A stretch of 64,000 nucleotides of DNA. Origin: a candidate division WOR-3 bacterium (GTDB lineage: Bacteria; SDB-A). This document shows, in pieces, positions 16,800-25,198 of the stretch (the stretch's first letter is position 1; each line of letters begins with the position of its first letter). The translations under genes were made by a program, and so were the position numbers. The notes below the pieces were generated by a model that was not told the DNA's origin, did no database searches, and worked only from the letters and a program-made list of their open reading frames with translations. The stretch lies in the NCBI GenBank assembly GCA_016934535.1, contig JAFGSQ010000016.1, positions 1 through 64,000 of the forward strand, read 5' to 3'.

Positions 16800-19261
16800 G
16801 CGTTTTCCTCGAAATACTAAAAGCAGTCGGAAAAATACTACTGTTTTCAGCCGCCGGAGTCGTTGGTTTTTATCTGATATACAGAATTTTAAAATACTTT
16901 TTTTTCAGAGCCGTCAATCTTCCGAAAAAAATATGGAAGGACTTGTCGGCAATCGGTTTTTTTGCTTTTTCTCTTTATGTGCTCACAGCTTTTGTTTCAA
17001 ATTCGTTTTTTGCCGAAAAAAACTTGTCGGGATTCTTCGGCAAATGGATTTCATCCTGGTGTTTTTATTTGTTCGGCTGGCAATCGTATGTCTTTCTTGC
17101 CGCATTGTTTATTTTGGCTTGGAAATTATGCGCAAACGCATGGTCCCAACAAAGCCAAAAAAGTGACAGCCGAATATACGCTTTGACAGCTTTCCTGATC
17201 ACGACAGCATTTACATCCATGTCTATACTGGGAATGTTCAAAATTCCCGGCAAGAAACCGGTTGACAATTATACGGACTATCTCGCTTCAGGACAGCTGG
17301 GACAAATCATAGCTGACTACGGAACGGCGTTTTTAGGCAGGACGGGCTTTGTCCTCACAGTTCTTATATTTTTTCTGACAACATCAGTGCTCGCTACGGG
17401 TTTCGACGCCGTTAAAATCTTTTTTTTAATCAAGAAATTATTGATCTTTGCAAACAAAAGATTTAAAAAATACCCCGTTAAGAAAAAAAGAGAGAAACAT
17501 AATCTAAAGACAACGGGCAATGTTTCTAAAACAGAACCGGCTCCTCATTTAATAAAAAATCCCCCTGCGGAACAAACCGAAGATATCCCGGACGAGCAAA
17601 TCAGTTTCGAACCTGGCGACTACGGAGATTTTATAGACAATGCTTTCCAGGATAGGATAATGTCCCTATTCGACGAACAGAGTACCGGGGACGCTACTCC
17701 TCCGGCTCCGGAGAATAAACTCGCCGCAGCTCTCGAAAGTAAACTCGCGGATTTCAACATCATAGGCAAAGTCACAAACGTCGAAACCGGTCCGGTTATA
17801 ACAACTTTGGAATATCTTCCCGAACCGGGTATAAAACTCTCGAAAATCAGCAGCCTTTCAGACGACATGGCAATGGCTATGCACGCAGAAAAAGTCAGAA
17901 TAGTCGCCCCGATACCTGGAAAGTCAGTCGTAGGTTTCGAAATACCTAACAAGTCCAAATCGACAGTCTATCTCAAATCCATATTGCTCGACCAGTCTTT
18001 CCAAACCAGCCCGCAAGCACTGACCATAGCACTTGGCGTGACAACCTCTAACCAGCCGACAGTCGCGGACCTCTCCCAGATGCCCCATCTGCTGGTTGCC
18101 GGAACAACAGGCAGCGGCAAGAGTGTCTGCATCAATTCGATCATTTGTTCTCTGATTTCACGCATTTCACCGAAAAATCTGAGATTCATACTCATTGACC
18201 CCAAACGTATTGAACTATCAATATACAATGGCATTCCCCACCTCGTAAGACCTGTAATAGTTGAACCGAAACACGCTCCCCAGATACTCAATTCCCTTAT
18301 AAACTGGATGGATTTACGCTACAAGGATTTTGGAAAACTGGGCGTCCGCAATATAACGGCTTACAACAAAAAAGCGCCGGCTGATCAGAGCAAACCTTAC
18401 ATTGTGGCTGTCATAGACGAACTGGCCGATTTGATGATGACGACAGGAAAAATAGTCGAGGACAGTTTAATCAGACTGGCGCAGATGTCTCGGGCAGTCG
18501 GGATACACCTGATTCTTGCAACTCAAAGACCTTCTGTCAACGTGATAACGGGTTTAATCAAGGCTAATTTTCCTGCGAGGATAGCTTTCAAGACCTCTTC
18601 CCAGATAGATTCACGGACGATTCTCGACGGTCCCGGTGCGGAAAAACTTCTGGGCAAAGGAGACATGCTTTTTTCTTCACCCGGAATGGGCGACGTCGTC
18701 AGGCTTCATGGGGCTTACCTGAGCACTGAAGAGGCAAGAAGAATTGTAAAGTTTTGGGCCCGCAATCATCTCGAAAAAACACTCCGCGGAAAAATCAGGC
18801 ATTTTTCAAAGATAGCGGAACTGGCGGTTCGTGAAGATTCAGTGCTCGATGCTATAACTGATCCTGAGCAAACCCCGGGAGCCGAAGAAATTCTGGAAAG
18901 ATTTGTCTTTTCAGCCGCAAGACTCACGGGCGCTGAAAAAGAATCCATTGCTGAAGCCCTGTCTTCCATAAATTATTATCCGACAGTAAAGGAACAGGAA
19001 GAATCCCCGTTGCCGGATTTCTATCCCGAAGAAATCGAGACCTCGGATACCGGCGTAGACGGCCTTGATACTCTATACGAGCAGGCTAAAGAATTCGTTC
19101 TTCGCACCAGGGTAGCCTCTGTTTCTGCGATTCAGAGGCATTTTAAAGTCGGTTACGCGAGAGCCGGCAGAATTATTGATCAGCTGGAAAACAACGGAAT
19201 CGTGGGTCCGCATCAAGGTTCAAAATCGCGAGATGTATTCACTGAAAAGGAGTTCAAATGA
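16796..19261 (+). CDS. ftsK: DNA translocase FtsK/SpoIIIE
   Basis: 821 residues. It pumps chromosomal DNA through the closing septum. Four or more transmembrane helices lie within residues 10-235. A charged linker precedes the alpha and beta motor domains. Walker A is AGTTGSGKSVCINSI, Walker B is VAVIDELADLMM, and TQRPSVNVITGLIKANFPARIAF is the typical motor signature. The C-terminal gamma winged helix (from about 755, FVLRTRVASVSAIQRHFKVGYARAGRII) reads the polar KOPS sequences. It overlaps hisC upstream and lolA downstream. Confidence 0.97.
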   Translation: MSVFLEILKAVGKILLFSAAGVVGFYLIYRILKYFFFRAVNLPKKIWKDLSAIGFFAFSLYVLTAFVSNSFFAEKNLSGFFGKWISSWCFYLFGWQSYVFLAALFILAWKLCANAWSQQSQKSDSRIYALTAFLITTAFTSMSILGMFKIPGKKPVDNYTDYLASGQLGQIIADYGTAFLGRTGFVLTVLIFFLTTSVLATGFDAVKIFFLIKKLLIFANKRFKKYPVKKKREKHNLKTTGNVSKTEPAPHLIKNPPAEQTEDIPDEQISFEPGDYGDFIDNAFQDRIMSLFDEQSTGDATPPAPENKLAAALESKLADFNIIGKVTNVETGPVITTLEYLPEPGIKLSKISSLSDDMAMAMHAEKVRIVAPIPGKSVVGFEIPNKSKSTVYLKSILLDQSFQTSPQALTIALGVTTSNQPTVADLSQMPHLLVAGTTGSGKSVCINSIICSLISRISPKNLRFILIDPKRIELSIYNGIPHLVRPVIVEPKHAPQILNSLINWMDLRYKDFGKLGVRNITAYNKKAPADQSKPYIVAVIDELADLMMTTGKIVEDSLIRLAQMSRAVGIHLILATQRPSVNVITGLIKANFPARIAFKTSSQIDSRTILDGPGAEKLLGKGDMLFSSPGMGDVVRLHGAYLSTEEARRIVKFWARNHLEKTLRGKIRHFSKIAELAVREDSVLDAITDPEQTPGAEEILERFVFSAARLTGAEKESIAEALSSINYYPTVKEQEESPLPDFYPEEIETSDTGVDGLDTLYEQAKEFVLRTRVASVSAIQRHFKVGYARAGRIIDQLENNGIVGPHQGSKSRDVFTEKEFK

Positions 19262-19818
19262 TATTTTTTATTTTTTTACTAGGATTTTCTCCGGTGACGG
19301 ATTCATTTTTCGGTTATCTCGGAAAAATCGATTATTTTTCGTCCGAATACGAAGAGACTGTTTACGATTCTCTGACAGAATCAGAATTCGTCTTCAGAGG
19401 CAGAATATACCTTTCGAGACCGAGCTTTTTCAGGATGAACGTGACATATCCGGAAATTCAAACTCTGATTTGTGACGGAGATTTCCTTTTGGTGGACATA
19501 CCGTCTGACGAGAACAGGCTCTTAATACCCCTTGACGACCCTCAGGCAAATTTACCGAGACCGGAAAAATTCATCTTCGGTACGCCGGAAGAATTCCGCG
19601 AGACTGGCGTCGTCGGGAACGATTCCACGACACTCATCAGCCTTGTACCCGTGTCAGAAAACGACTATTTCAAGAAAGTCGAAATCACTTTTGTCACAGG
19701 AAAAATGACAATTTTGAGTCTTAAAATATTCACGGAAGACTATGGCGTCAGGTTTATGAAGTTTAGTCCCGGCACTCAGAGTTTTTCGCCCCTCAATGAT
19801 TCTCTATTCAGGATTTAA
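19258..19818 (+). CDS. lolA: LolA-like outer-membrane lipoprotein carrier
   Basis: 186 residues with an N-terminal signal peptide (about 1-17). The mature protein fits the LolA half-barrel: EFVFRGRIYLSRPSFFRMNV, then ICDGDFLLVDIPSDENRLLI, and later FKKVEITFVTGKMTILSLKIF. LolA ferries lipoproteins across the periplasm to the outer membrane. FtsK followed by LolA is a gene order seen in other diderm bacteria and supports the call. It overlaps ftsK by four bases. A weak hairpin (AAACC with GGTTT, 19817-19832) followed by four T residues lies at its end. Confidence 0.8.
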   Translation: MIFFIFLLGFSPVTDSFFGYLGKIDYFSSEYEETVYDSLTESEFVFRGRIYLSRPSFFRMNVTYPEIQTLICDGDFLLVDIPSDENRLLIPLDDPQANLPRPEKFIFGTPEEFRETGVVGNDSTTLISLVPVSENDYFKKVEITFVTGKMTILSLKIFTEDYGVRFMKFSPGTQSFSPLNDSLFRI

Positions 19819-19859
19819 ACCTTTTCGGGTTTTTCTCCGTCTAAATTAGTGTTAAATTG

Positions 19860-20363
19860 ATGGAGAATGAAATCGACTTTGATAATATCTACAAATCGCT
19901 TTGGCCGAAGATTTACAGGATTTGCCACCGGTTCGTCGGGGAAACTGAAGCCTACGACATGGCTCAGGAGGCTTTTTTGAAATTTTACAGGGCAAAAGCT
20001 AAATTCAGAGGGGAAAGCTCCTACTACACTTACATATACAGGATAGCCGTTAATTTATGCCTTGACAGACTGAAAAAAGAAAGCAGATTAGCCTCCATCG
20101 AAACTTTCGGAAATTTACTCGTAGATAAAAAATCAGAAAAAGAGGATCCTCTGATATCTAAAAGGATAGCGGAAGCGTTCGGATCACTCTCAAAACAGAG
20201 AAAAGCAGTCATTGTTCTTAGAATCCTCGAAGGGCTGTCCATCAGAGAGACCGCGGGCATTATGAACATATCTGAAGGTGCCGTTAAATCTCACCTTTTT
20301 CTGGCGGTCAGGGAAATGAGCAAAAAACTGGATTCATTGCGATCGGAGATCAAAAATGTTTGA
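19860..20363 (+). CDS. ECF-type RNA polymerase sigma factor
   Basis: 167 residues from the ATG at 19860; a TTG immediately before it is the alternative. Sigma region 2 spans about 10-85 (ETEAYDMAQEAFLKFYRA, the core-binding and -10 helix, then YIYRIAVNLCLDRLKK). Region 4 spans about 110-160 with LSKQRKAVIVLRILEGLSIRETA and the recognition helix ISEGAVKSHLFLAVREM. Region 3 is missing, as expected for ECF sigmas. No Shine-Dalgarno is visible. It overlaps an anti-sigma gene. A possible self-controlled promoter is AAACC (19817-19821), 17 bp, GTCTAA (19839-19844), resembling ECF elements only loosely. Confidence 0.9.
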   Translation: MENEIDFDNIYKSLWPKIYRICHRFVGETEAYDMAQEAFLKFYRAKAKFRGESSYYTYIYRIAVNLCLDRLKKESRLASIETFGNLLVDKKSEKEDPLISKRIAEAFGSLSKQRKAVIVLRILEGLSIRETAGIMNISEGAVKSHLFLAVREMSKKLDSLRSEIKNV

Positions 20364-20913
20364 AAAATGCTCCGAATTCAAACAATCTCTTTACGAATTT
20401 TCTTTCAGGGAAATACCAGAAGATGACTTGAAATTATTTTTAGCCCACGCTGAAAAATGCCCCTCGTGTAAATCCGAATACGAAAAAGTGATCCGGATTT
20501 TTGACGTCTTGAACAGGATTTCCTCTCCCGGAGTAATTCCGGAACCTGTTTTCGTGAAACCGCCAGAAAAAAAGTCTCTTTCCCGCGGAGTTTTCGGCAG
20601 ATTTCTCGCGGCCGCGGCACTGCTCTCTTTCATTGCTTTTTTCGTTTTCATAGAAAAGAATTCAATAGTGATAGAGAACGAAAAAATGAAAGAAGTCAAC
20701 TCTGCAATGTACGATATTTCAGGAGTTTCCGATGAAGAACTATACGAGTACGCCGATTACGAACAAAGGTTTTTTCAGGCTGAAAGCTTGTATTATTCAG
20801 AAGAAGACATTTATTTTCTTCTCGGATCACTGGAAGCCGAAGAATTCGGTCTTCTCAACAAAACACTCAAAAATAAATTTTTACTAAAAACTGCCGTCGG
20901 AGGGCTTTTATGA
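20356..20913 (+). CDS. Zinc-binding anti-sigma factor, membrane anchored
   Basis: 185 residues. The N-terminus carries the anti-sigma zinc finger HxxxCxxC (H31, C35, C38), with C5 as a possible fourth ligand. One transmembrane helix lies at about 80-102. The C-terminal 80 residues would be periplasmic and are strongly acidic (SDEELYEYADYEQRFFQAE). The gene overlaps the sigma gene by eight bases, the usual arrangement for a cognate pair: the cytoplasmic domain sequesters the sigma factor until an envelope signal releases it. The release mechanism is not visible. Confidence 0.85.
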   Translation: MFEKCSEFKQSLYEFSFREIPEDDLKLFLAHAEKCPSCKSEYEKVIRIFDVLNRISSPGVIPEPVFVKPPEKKSLSRGVFGRFLAAAALLSFIAFFVFIEKNSIVIENEKMKEVNSAMYDISGVSDEELYEYADYEQRFFQAESLYYSEEDIYFLLGSLEAEEFGLLNKTLKNKFLLKTAVGGLL

Positions 20914-21338
20914 AAATATTTACCTGTTTAATGCTCCTTTTTTCTTCCTCGCTTTTCTCTCAGAGAGAACACCACATGAGGGACTTTGAAGCCATAAGAC
21001 TTTGGGAGATGGCTCAGCACCTGGAATTGACAGAAGAACAGATGGCGTCAATTATCCGGATCCACAGGGAAAATTCCGAGCTTTTGTCTCAAATGCATTC
21101 GAGAAGGTCTGAATTAATCGAGGATTTGAAAAAAGAAATCTCACTGAACAGCAGGGACGAAAATATTCTTTCGCTCGTGGCAGAGATAACTGACATCGAC
21201 TTGACTTTTCAGGAAATTAGGGAAAAAGAAAGAGAAAACATGTTCACAGTTCTCACACCCGTCCAAAAAGGCAAATTTTACATTTTCCAGGTCGAATTTG
21301 CAAAACGGGTCAGGGAACATTTGAGCGAGCCGAGATGA
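20910..21338 (+). CDS. Spy/CpxP-like periplasmic protein
   Basis: 142 residues. A signal peptide (about 1-17) is followed by an all-helical mature protein with two LTxxQ motifs (LTEEQ near 39 and LTPVQ near 121), the signature of the Spy/CpxP family of small periplasmic chaperones and stress sensors. The gene overlaps the anti-sigma stop by four bases, which makes it the third member of one transcription unit. A role as the periplasmic sensor or effector of the sigma switch is inferred from this position. Confidence 0.75.
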   Translation: MKIFTCLMLLFSSSLFSQREHHMRDFEAIRLWEMAQHLELTEEQMASIIRIHRENSELLSQMHSRRSELIEDLKKEISLNSRDENILSLVAEITDIDLTFQEIREKERENMFTVLTPVQKGKFYIFQVEFAKRVREHLSEPR

Positions 21339-21339
21339 T

Positions 21340-23835
21340 TTATTCATCCCTTCTTTCTTTGTAGTCTCTTCTGTCTTTTTCGTCAGTTTTGCCTTTTTCG
21401 ACAATATTCCTGAAATCGTTTTCATCGACCAATTTTCTTCTTTGTTCTGTTCTCGCATCCATCAGGAATTCGGACACGATTATTTTTCTGACTTCGAATT
21501 CAGATTGCTCTATCTCGACAAAATCATTCATCTTCAATCCCAGAAGCTTCTCTCCCAGCGGAGAAAGATATGAAATGATCCCTGATTCCGGGTCCGAATC
21601 CCAGGGTCCCAGTATGGTAATGTTTTTTTCTTTTTCTCCGCTTTGCAGAAAGACAGTGGTTCCTATTGAGACTTTATCTGTATCAATCATGCCCTCGTCA
21701 ATGACACGTGTTTTAGAAAGCTGGTCTTCAAGATCCGAGATTTTACCCGCGATCTCGCGGTGTTTCGCTCTGGCCGCGTGATACTCAAAATTTTCGGACA
21801 GATCACCCATCGCCGCCGTCCTCCTTATCTCTTCGACAATAGCGGGCAGGGTGTCATAAAGAAGTTTGTCCCGAAGCGACTGTCTTTTGAAAAAAGAACT
21901 CTTTGAAACGTACACGGCTTTATCGCCGGAAGCCTGGGCTTCGTCTGAAACCACTACTTCGGGTCTGAGCCTGATCAGTTTCGTCCTTATCTCGCTCTTT
22001 TGAACAGGATTGAAAGCTGAGGAATCGCTGACCCAATTTACAATAAGTTTTGCCTGAGGCAAAAGTGCTTCGTCAACGGCGTTTTTAATTATTTCGTAAT
22101 CATTTTTCTTTAACAATTGTCTGACCTTAACAATGATCTTTTTGTTTCTTTCGGAGTTTTCTGAGGAACTTTTTTCAGTCAATTTGAAAATCCACTCTGT
22201 CAGATTTTCGTCAGACGGTATTCGGTCGGGTAAAATAACTTCGCCGCTTTTTACTTTCTCTGCCGCCCACAGCAAGGCTTCCGGCGATTCGAAAGGTCTT
22301 TCAAAAATATATGCCATGTCTTCTGCCCTGGTTTCAACGGGCAAGGAGTCTCTGAACCCGAAAGCCTTTGCGCAAAGAATCTGCTTCCGCAGACCTTCGT
22401 CAATTCTCGAAGAGCTTGTTAGGTTTCTGATTAACTTTTCCTTCAAATCTGTTTTGACCGAACTTTCGATTATCTCTAAAACTTCCATATCGCTCATTTG
22501 GCCGAAATCCAATTCCGTCAACTCGAATTTCTTGAAGTACTTTTGTAATTCAACAGACAAATAATGGAACTTCAACCTGGTTAGAGCCGAAGCTTTTTCA
22601 AGTTCACATTTCACGGCGAAAAAGTACTCTGAAGCTTTTTTCTCGTTTTCTTCCGTTGCGCCTTCTTTTTTCACCAACTGGAGAAAACTCGTCAATTTCC
22701 TGTAATGAGATTCGATGTCGCCGTCGTAAACGAAATCCTTATCGTTGCTTTGTTTTTTTTTCTTCTGTTTTTTAATTAAAATGAATTTACCCCCCTTTCC
22801 TCCGGCAGAATAATCAATGAAAGCGTCGTTTTTAATTCTGTCTCTCGAAGAGTTCCACCACGAGTCTTTTATTCCGAGACTGCTGGAGATATCTTTTTTC
22901 ATATCCTGGCCGAAAGCCTGGCCTGAAAAGCTTTTCAGATACATTTTTACAACTTGGACGGGATCTTCTTTTATAAGCGCCAAAAGTTTTTCTTTTTGAG
23001 TTTTTGTAACTACCGTCCAGTGATCGTCGTTGAGAGGTTCAATTATTTTTTCAGCGCCACCAAGATTCATCACGTGACCTTTTTTGTTTTCAAAGTCTAT
23101 CACAAGTTCGTCCTGATACGGGATCATTTCCCTTACCCGGCCCAAACCCCACGAATCGTGAAAAACCCATTTTCCTTCATCGTACCTGAGTATTTCCTGA
23201 AGCTTGTCGAGAACTGAAGTGACGTCTTTTCTAGAATGAACGTTCAGTTCCTCAAGAAAATATTCAAGATGCCGGCAATTTTTAAATTTCTCTCTCAGGC
23301 AAATCAGCAGATTTTTTCTTACTTCTTCACAAGGATTTATCTTCCAGCAAAATGCGAGTATTTTTTCCATTTCCTTCCAAAGTGACATTTTTTTGTAAAC
23401 TTCGATCACGTGAAACACCCAATCGTAAGCCGTTCTACTTTTCCCCGAATTCGATAACCTCTCGGCCCATTTTGATATTTTCTCATAATCAAACCAACCA
23501 TTTTCAGTCATTTGCAGAAAAATTTCTTCTGCTTCGGCGTCTCTTTTTTCAGAGATTAGTTCATCTATCACCTGTTCTTTCATTTCGTCGGATTTGTCCG
23601 ACAGCTCCATAAGTCTAAGGACGACGTCGCCTTTTTTTACTTCGGTTGCCAGAAGCCTTTTCAGAAACGCCAGTTCGTTATCACGATCCCCTGCCTGTTT
23701 TGCCTGCTCTGCGAGAAATCTAAGGCAAGTTCTGTTCTCTTCGGTTTTAAGCACTTTTTTACAGAATTCACAGGCTTCAGGAATTTTATCGTCTTTTTTG
23801 AATTCTTCAAGTTTTTCGGCTATGTTCTCATCCAT
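21340..23835 (-). CDS. greA: Long GreA-domain transcription elongation factor
   Basis: 831 residues from the ATG at 23835, which follows GAGGGC; the in-frame start at 23859 would overlap pgi. Standard GreA is about 158 residues. Here GreA is the C-terminus: an N-terminal coiled coil with the tip MGDLSENFEYHAARAKHR holding the conserved acidic pair (D, E), then the FKBP-like domain with ISYLSPLGEKLLGLKMND. About 640 residues of helical-repeat sequence precede it, with an SH3/Tudor-like segment (WVFHDSWGLGRVREMIPYQD, about 225-275). Similar giant GreA proteins are known from Borrelia and Treponema. GreA restarts stalled RNA polymerase; the role of the front part is unknown. Confidence 0.88.
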   Translation of the reverse strand: MDENIAEKLEEFKKDDKIPEACEFCKKVLKTEENRTCLRFLAEQAKQAGDRDNELAFLKRLLATEVKKGDVVLRLMELSDKSDEMKEQVIDELISEKRDAEAEEIFLQMTENGWFDYEKISKWAERLSNSGKSRTAYDWVFHVIEVYKKMSLWKEMEKILAFCWKINPCEEVRKNLLICLREKFKNCRHLEYFLEELNVHSRKDVTSVLDKLQEILRYDEGKWVFHDSWGLGRVREMIPYQDELVIDFENKKGHVMNLGGAEKIIEPLNDDHWTVVTKTQKEKLLALIKEDPVQVVKMYLKSFSGQAFGQDMKKDISSSLGIKDSWWNSSRDRIKNDAFIDYSAGGKGGKFILIKKQKKKKQSNDKDFVYDGDIESHYRKLTSFLQLVKKEGATEENEKKASEYFFAVKCELEKASALTRLKFHYLSVELQKYFKKFELTELDFGQMSDMEVLEIIESSVKTDLKEKLIRNLTSSSRIDEGLRKQILCAKAFGFRDSLPVETRAEDMAYIFERPFESPEALLWAAEKVKSGEVILPDRIPSDENLTEWIFKLTEKSSSENSERNKKIIVKVRQLLKKNDYEIIKNAVDEALLPQAKLIVNWVSDSSAFNPVQKSEIRTKLIRLRPEVVVSDEAQASGDKAVYVSKSSFFKRQSLRDKLLYDTLPAIVEEIRRTAAMGDLSENFEYHAARAKHREIAGKISDLEDQLSKTRVIDEGMIDTDKVSIGTTVFLQSGEKEKNITILGPWDSDPESGIISYLSPLGEKLLGLKMNDFVEIEQSEFEVRKIIVSEFLMDARTEQRRKLVDENDFRNIVEKGKTDEKDRRDYKERRDE

Positions 23836-23842
23836 TTTGCCC

Positions 23843-25096
23843 TCACAGACAGTTTTCAAGAAGTTTGAGCATTTCTTTTTTGTAAGCCTCTACCCCCGGC
23901 TGATTGAAAGCGTTGACCCCCAGGAACTGCGAACTGAAAGCGGCAGAGAACATTAAAAAAGCAAAAAGATCTCCCAGGCTGTTTTCATCGCTTTTTTCAA
24001 CAGTAATCTCAAGGACAGGTCTTCCGCTTTTTTCGTGAGCGCTTTTTGTTCCGTTTTTTGCCTGTTCGTTTATCCACGAAAGCTGTTTCCCGGCAATATA
24101 ATCGAGTTTGTCATTTATCTCAAGAACGGGGACTTCGAATTGGAAATCGTTTTTCACGTAAAAGAAAGTTTCGAACAGTTCCTTCCTTCCGTCCTGAATA
24201 TACTGACCGAGTGAATGAAGGTCCCTGGTGCAATGGATCGTAGAAGGAAATATGCCTTTGGAGTCTTTGCCTTCACATTCTCCGAAAAGTTGCTGCCACC
24301 ACAAACCCAAATAATTGCTCCTCTCCTGCCACGTGACAAACAGCTCGTTCAGAAAGCCCATCATCAACAGATTGAATCTCGCGAAAGAATACACCATCGC
24401 AGGATTTCGAGCGAATTCAAGATTGGTATATCTGTCTCTTCCCTTGCGGAACGATTCTGAAAAAGCTTCAATGTCGGCTCCGGCTATAGCAAGTGGGAGA
24501 AGACCGACAGGTGTTATGACCGAAAATCTTCCTCCTATATCGTCCGGAACAGAAAATGTTTTCCAATTATTTTCTGTCGCCATTTTTTTTAAAACACCCC
24601 TGGATGAGTCTGTAATTGCAGTGACGTGAACACTGTTGCCCCGATCTTTCGACAACTCGCTCAAAAATATCCTCAGTGAAACAGAAGGTTCAATAGTTGT
24701 TCCCGACTTGCTTATAACTATAAGGGCGGTCCTGTTTTTCTTTACATCACCCAGCAGTTTTATGTAAGTGTCCGGCGAAAGATTATACCCGCAAAAACTG
24801 ATATCGGGACCGCCGTCTTTGCAAAGAAAATCCAACGACGCTTTTGAGCCCAGATAAGAACCTCCCACACCCAGGATCACTACTTTTTCGAATTTATCCC
24901 GTATTTGTTCCGAATGTTCGACAATGTCTTTTTTCAGGAGATCAGACATTTTACAATCCATCCATCCTGTGTACTGAGATCCCGGGATTTTTCTTGTTAT
25001 CACAGAAAGAATGTTCCTGCAATATCCGTCCGAAGCATTGAATACCTCGTTCAATCTGGATAGCACCGCATTTGAGCCCAAAGATAATTCTACCAT
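23843..25096 (-). CDS. pgi: Glucose-6-phosphate isomerase
   Basis: 417 residues, the short bacterial form (the E. coli enzyme is about 549). It interconverts glucose-6-phosphate and fructose-6-phosphate. Recognisable parts are VVILGVGGSYLGSKASLDFL (about 71-90), VISKSGTTIEPSVSLRIF (about 127-144), DDIGGRFSVITPVGLLPLAIAG (about 180-201, containing the catalytic region GGRFS), and the C-terminal GVNAFNQPGVEAYKKEM. It lies 7 bp upstream of the long greA gene and is probably co-transcribed with it on the minus strand. Confidence 0.95.
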   Translation of the reverse strand: MVELSLGSNAVLSRLNEVFNASDGYCRNILSVITRKIPGSQYTGWMDCKMSDLLKKDIVEHSEQIRDKFEKVVILGVGGSYLGSKASLDFLCKDGGPDISFCGYNLSPDTYIKLLGDVKKNRTALIVISKSGTTIEPSVSLRIFLSELSKDRGNSVHVTAITDSSRGVLKKMATENNWKTFSVPDDIGGRFSVITPVGLLPLAIAGADIEAFSESFRKGRDRYTNLEFARNPAMVYSFARFNLLMMGFLNELFVTWQERSNYLGLWWQQLFGECEGKDSKGIFPSTIHCTRDLHSLGQYIQDGRKELFETFFYVKNDFQFEVPVLEINDKLDYIAGKQLSWINEQAKNGTKSAHEKSGRPVLEITVEKSDENSLGDLFAFLMFSAAFSSQFLGVNAFNQPGVEAYKKEMLKLLENCL

Positions 25097-25133
25097 TTTG
25101 TCTCCGATGATTTTTTTTTAAAATCGTTGGCTT

Positions 25134-25162
25134 TTACAGTTTTTATGCTTAAAATTATAAAT
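25134..25162 (+). promoter_or_regulatory. Promoter for the esterase-fold / HD-GYP operon
   Basis: TTTACA (25134-25139), 17-bp spacer, TATAAA (25157-25162). Each element has five of six consensus bases. Transcription would begin near 25169, about 30 bases before the ATG, which is preceded by CGGAG. Confidence 0.65.
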
Positions 25163-25198
25163 TAATACTTGCAATTTTAAAAGCCTATTCGGAGTTTT

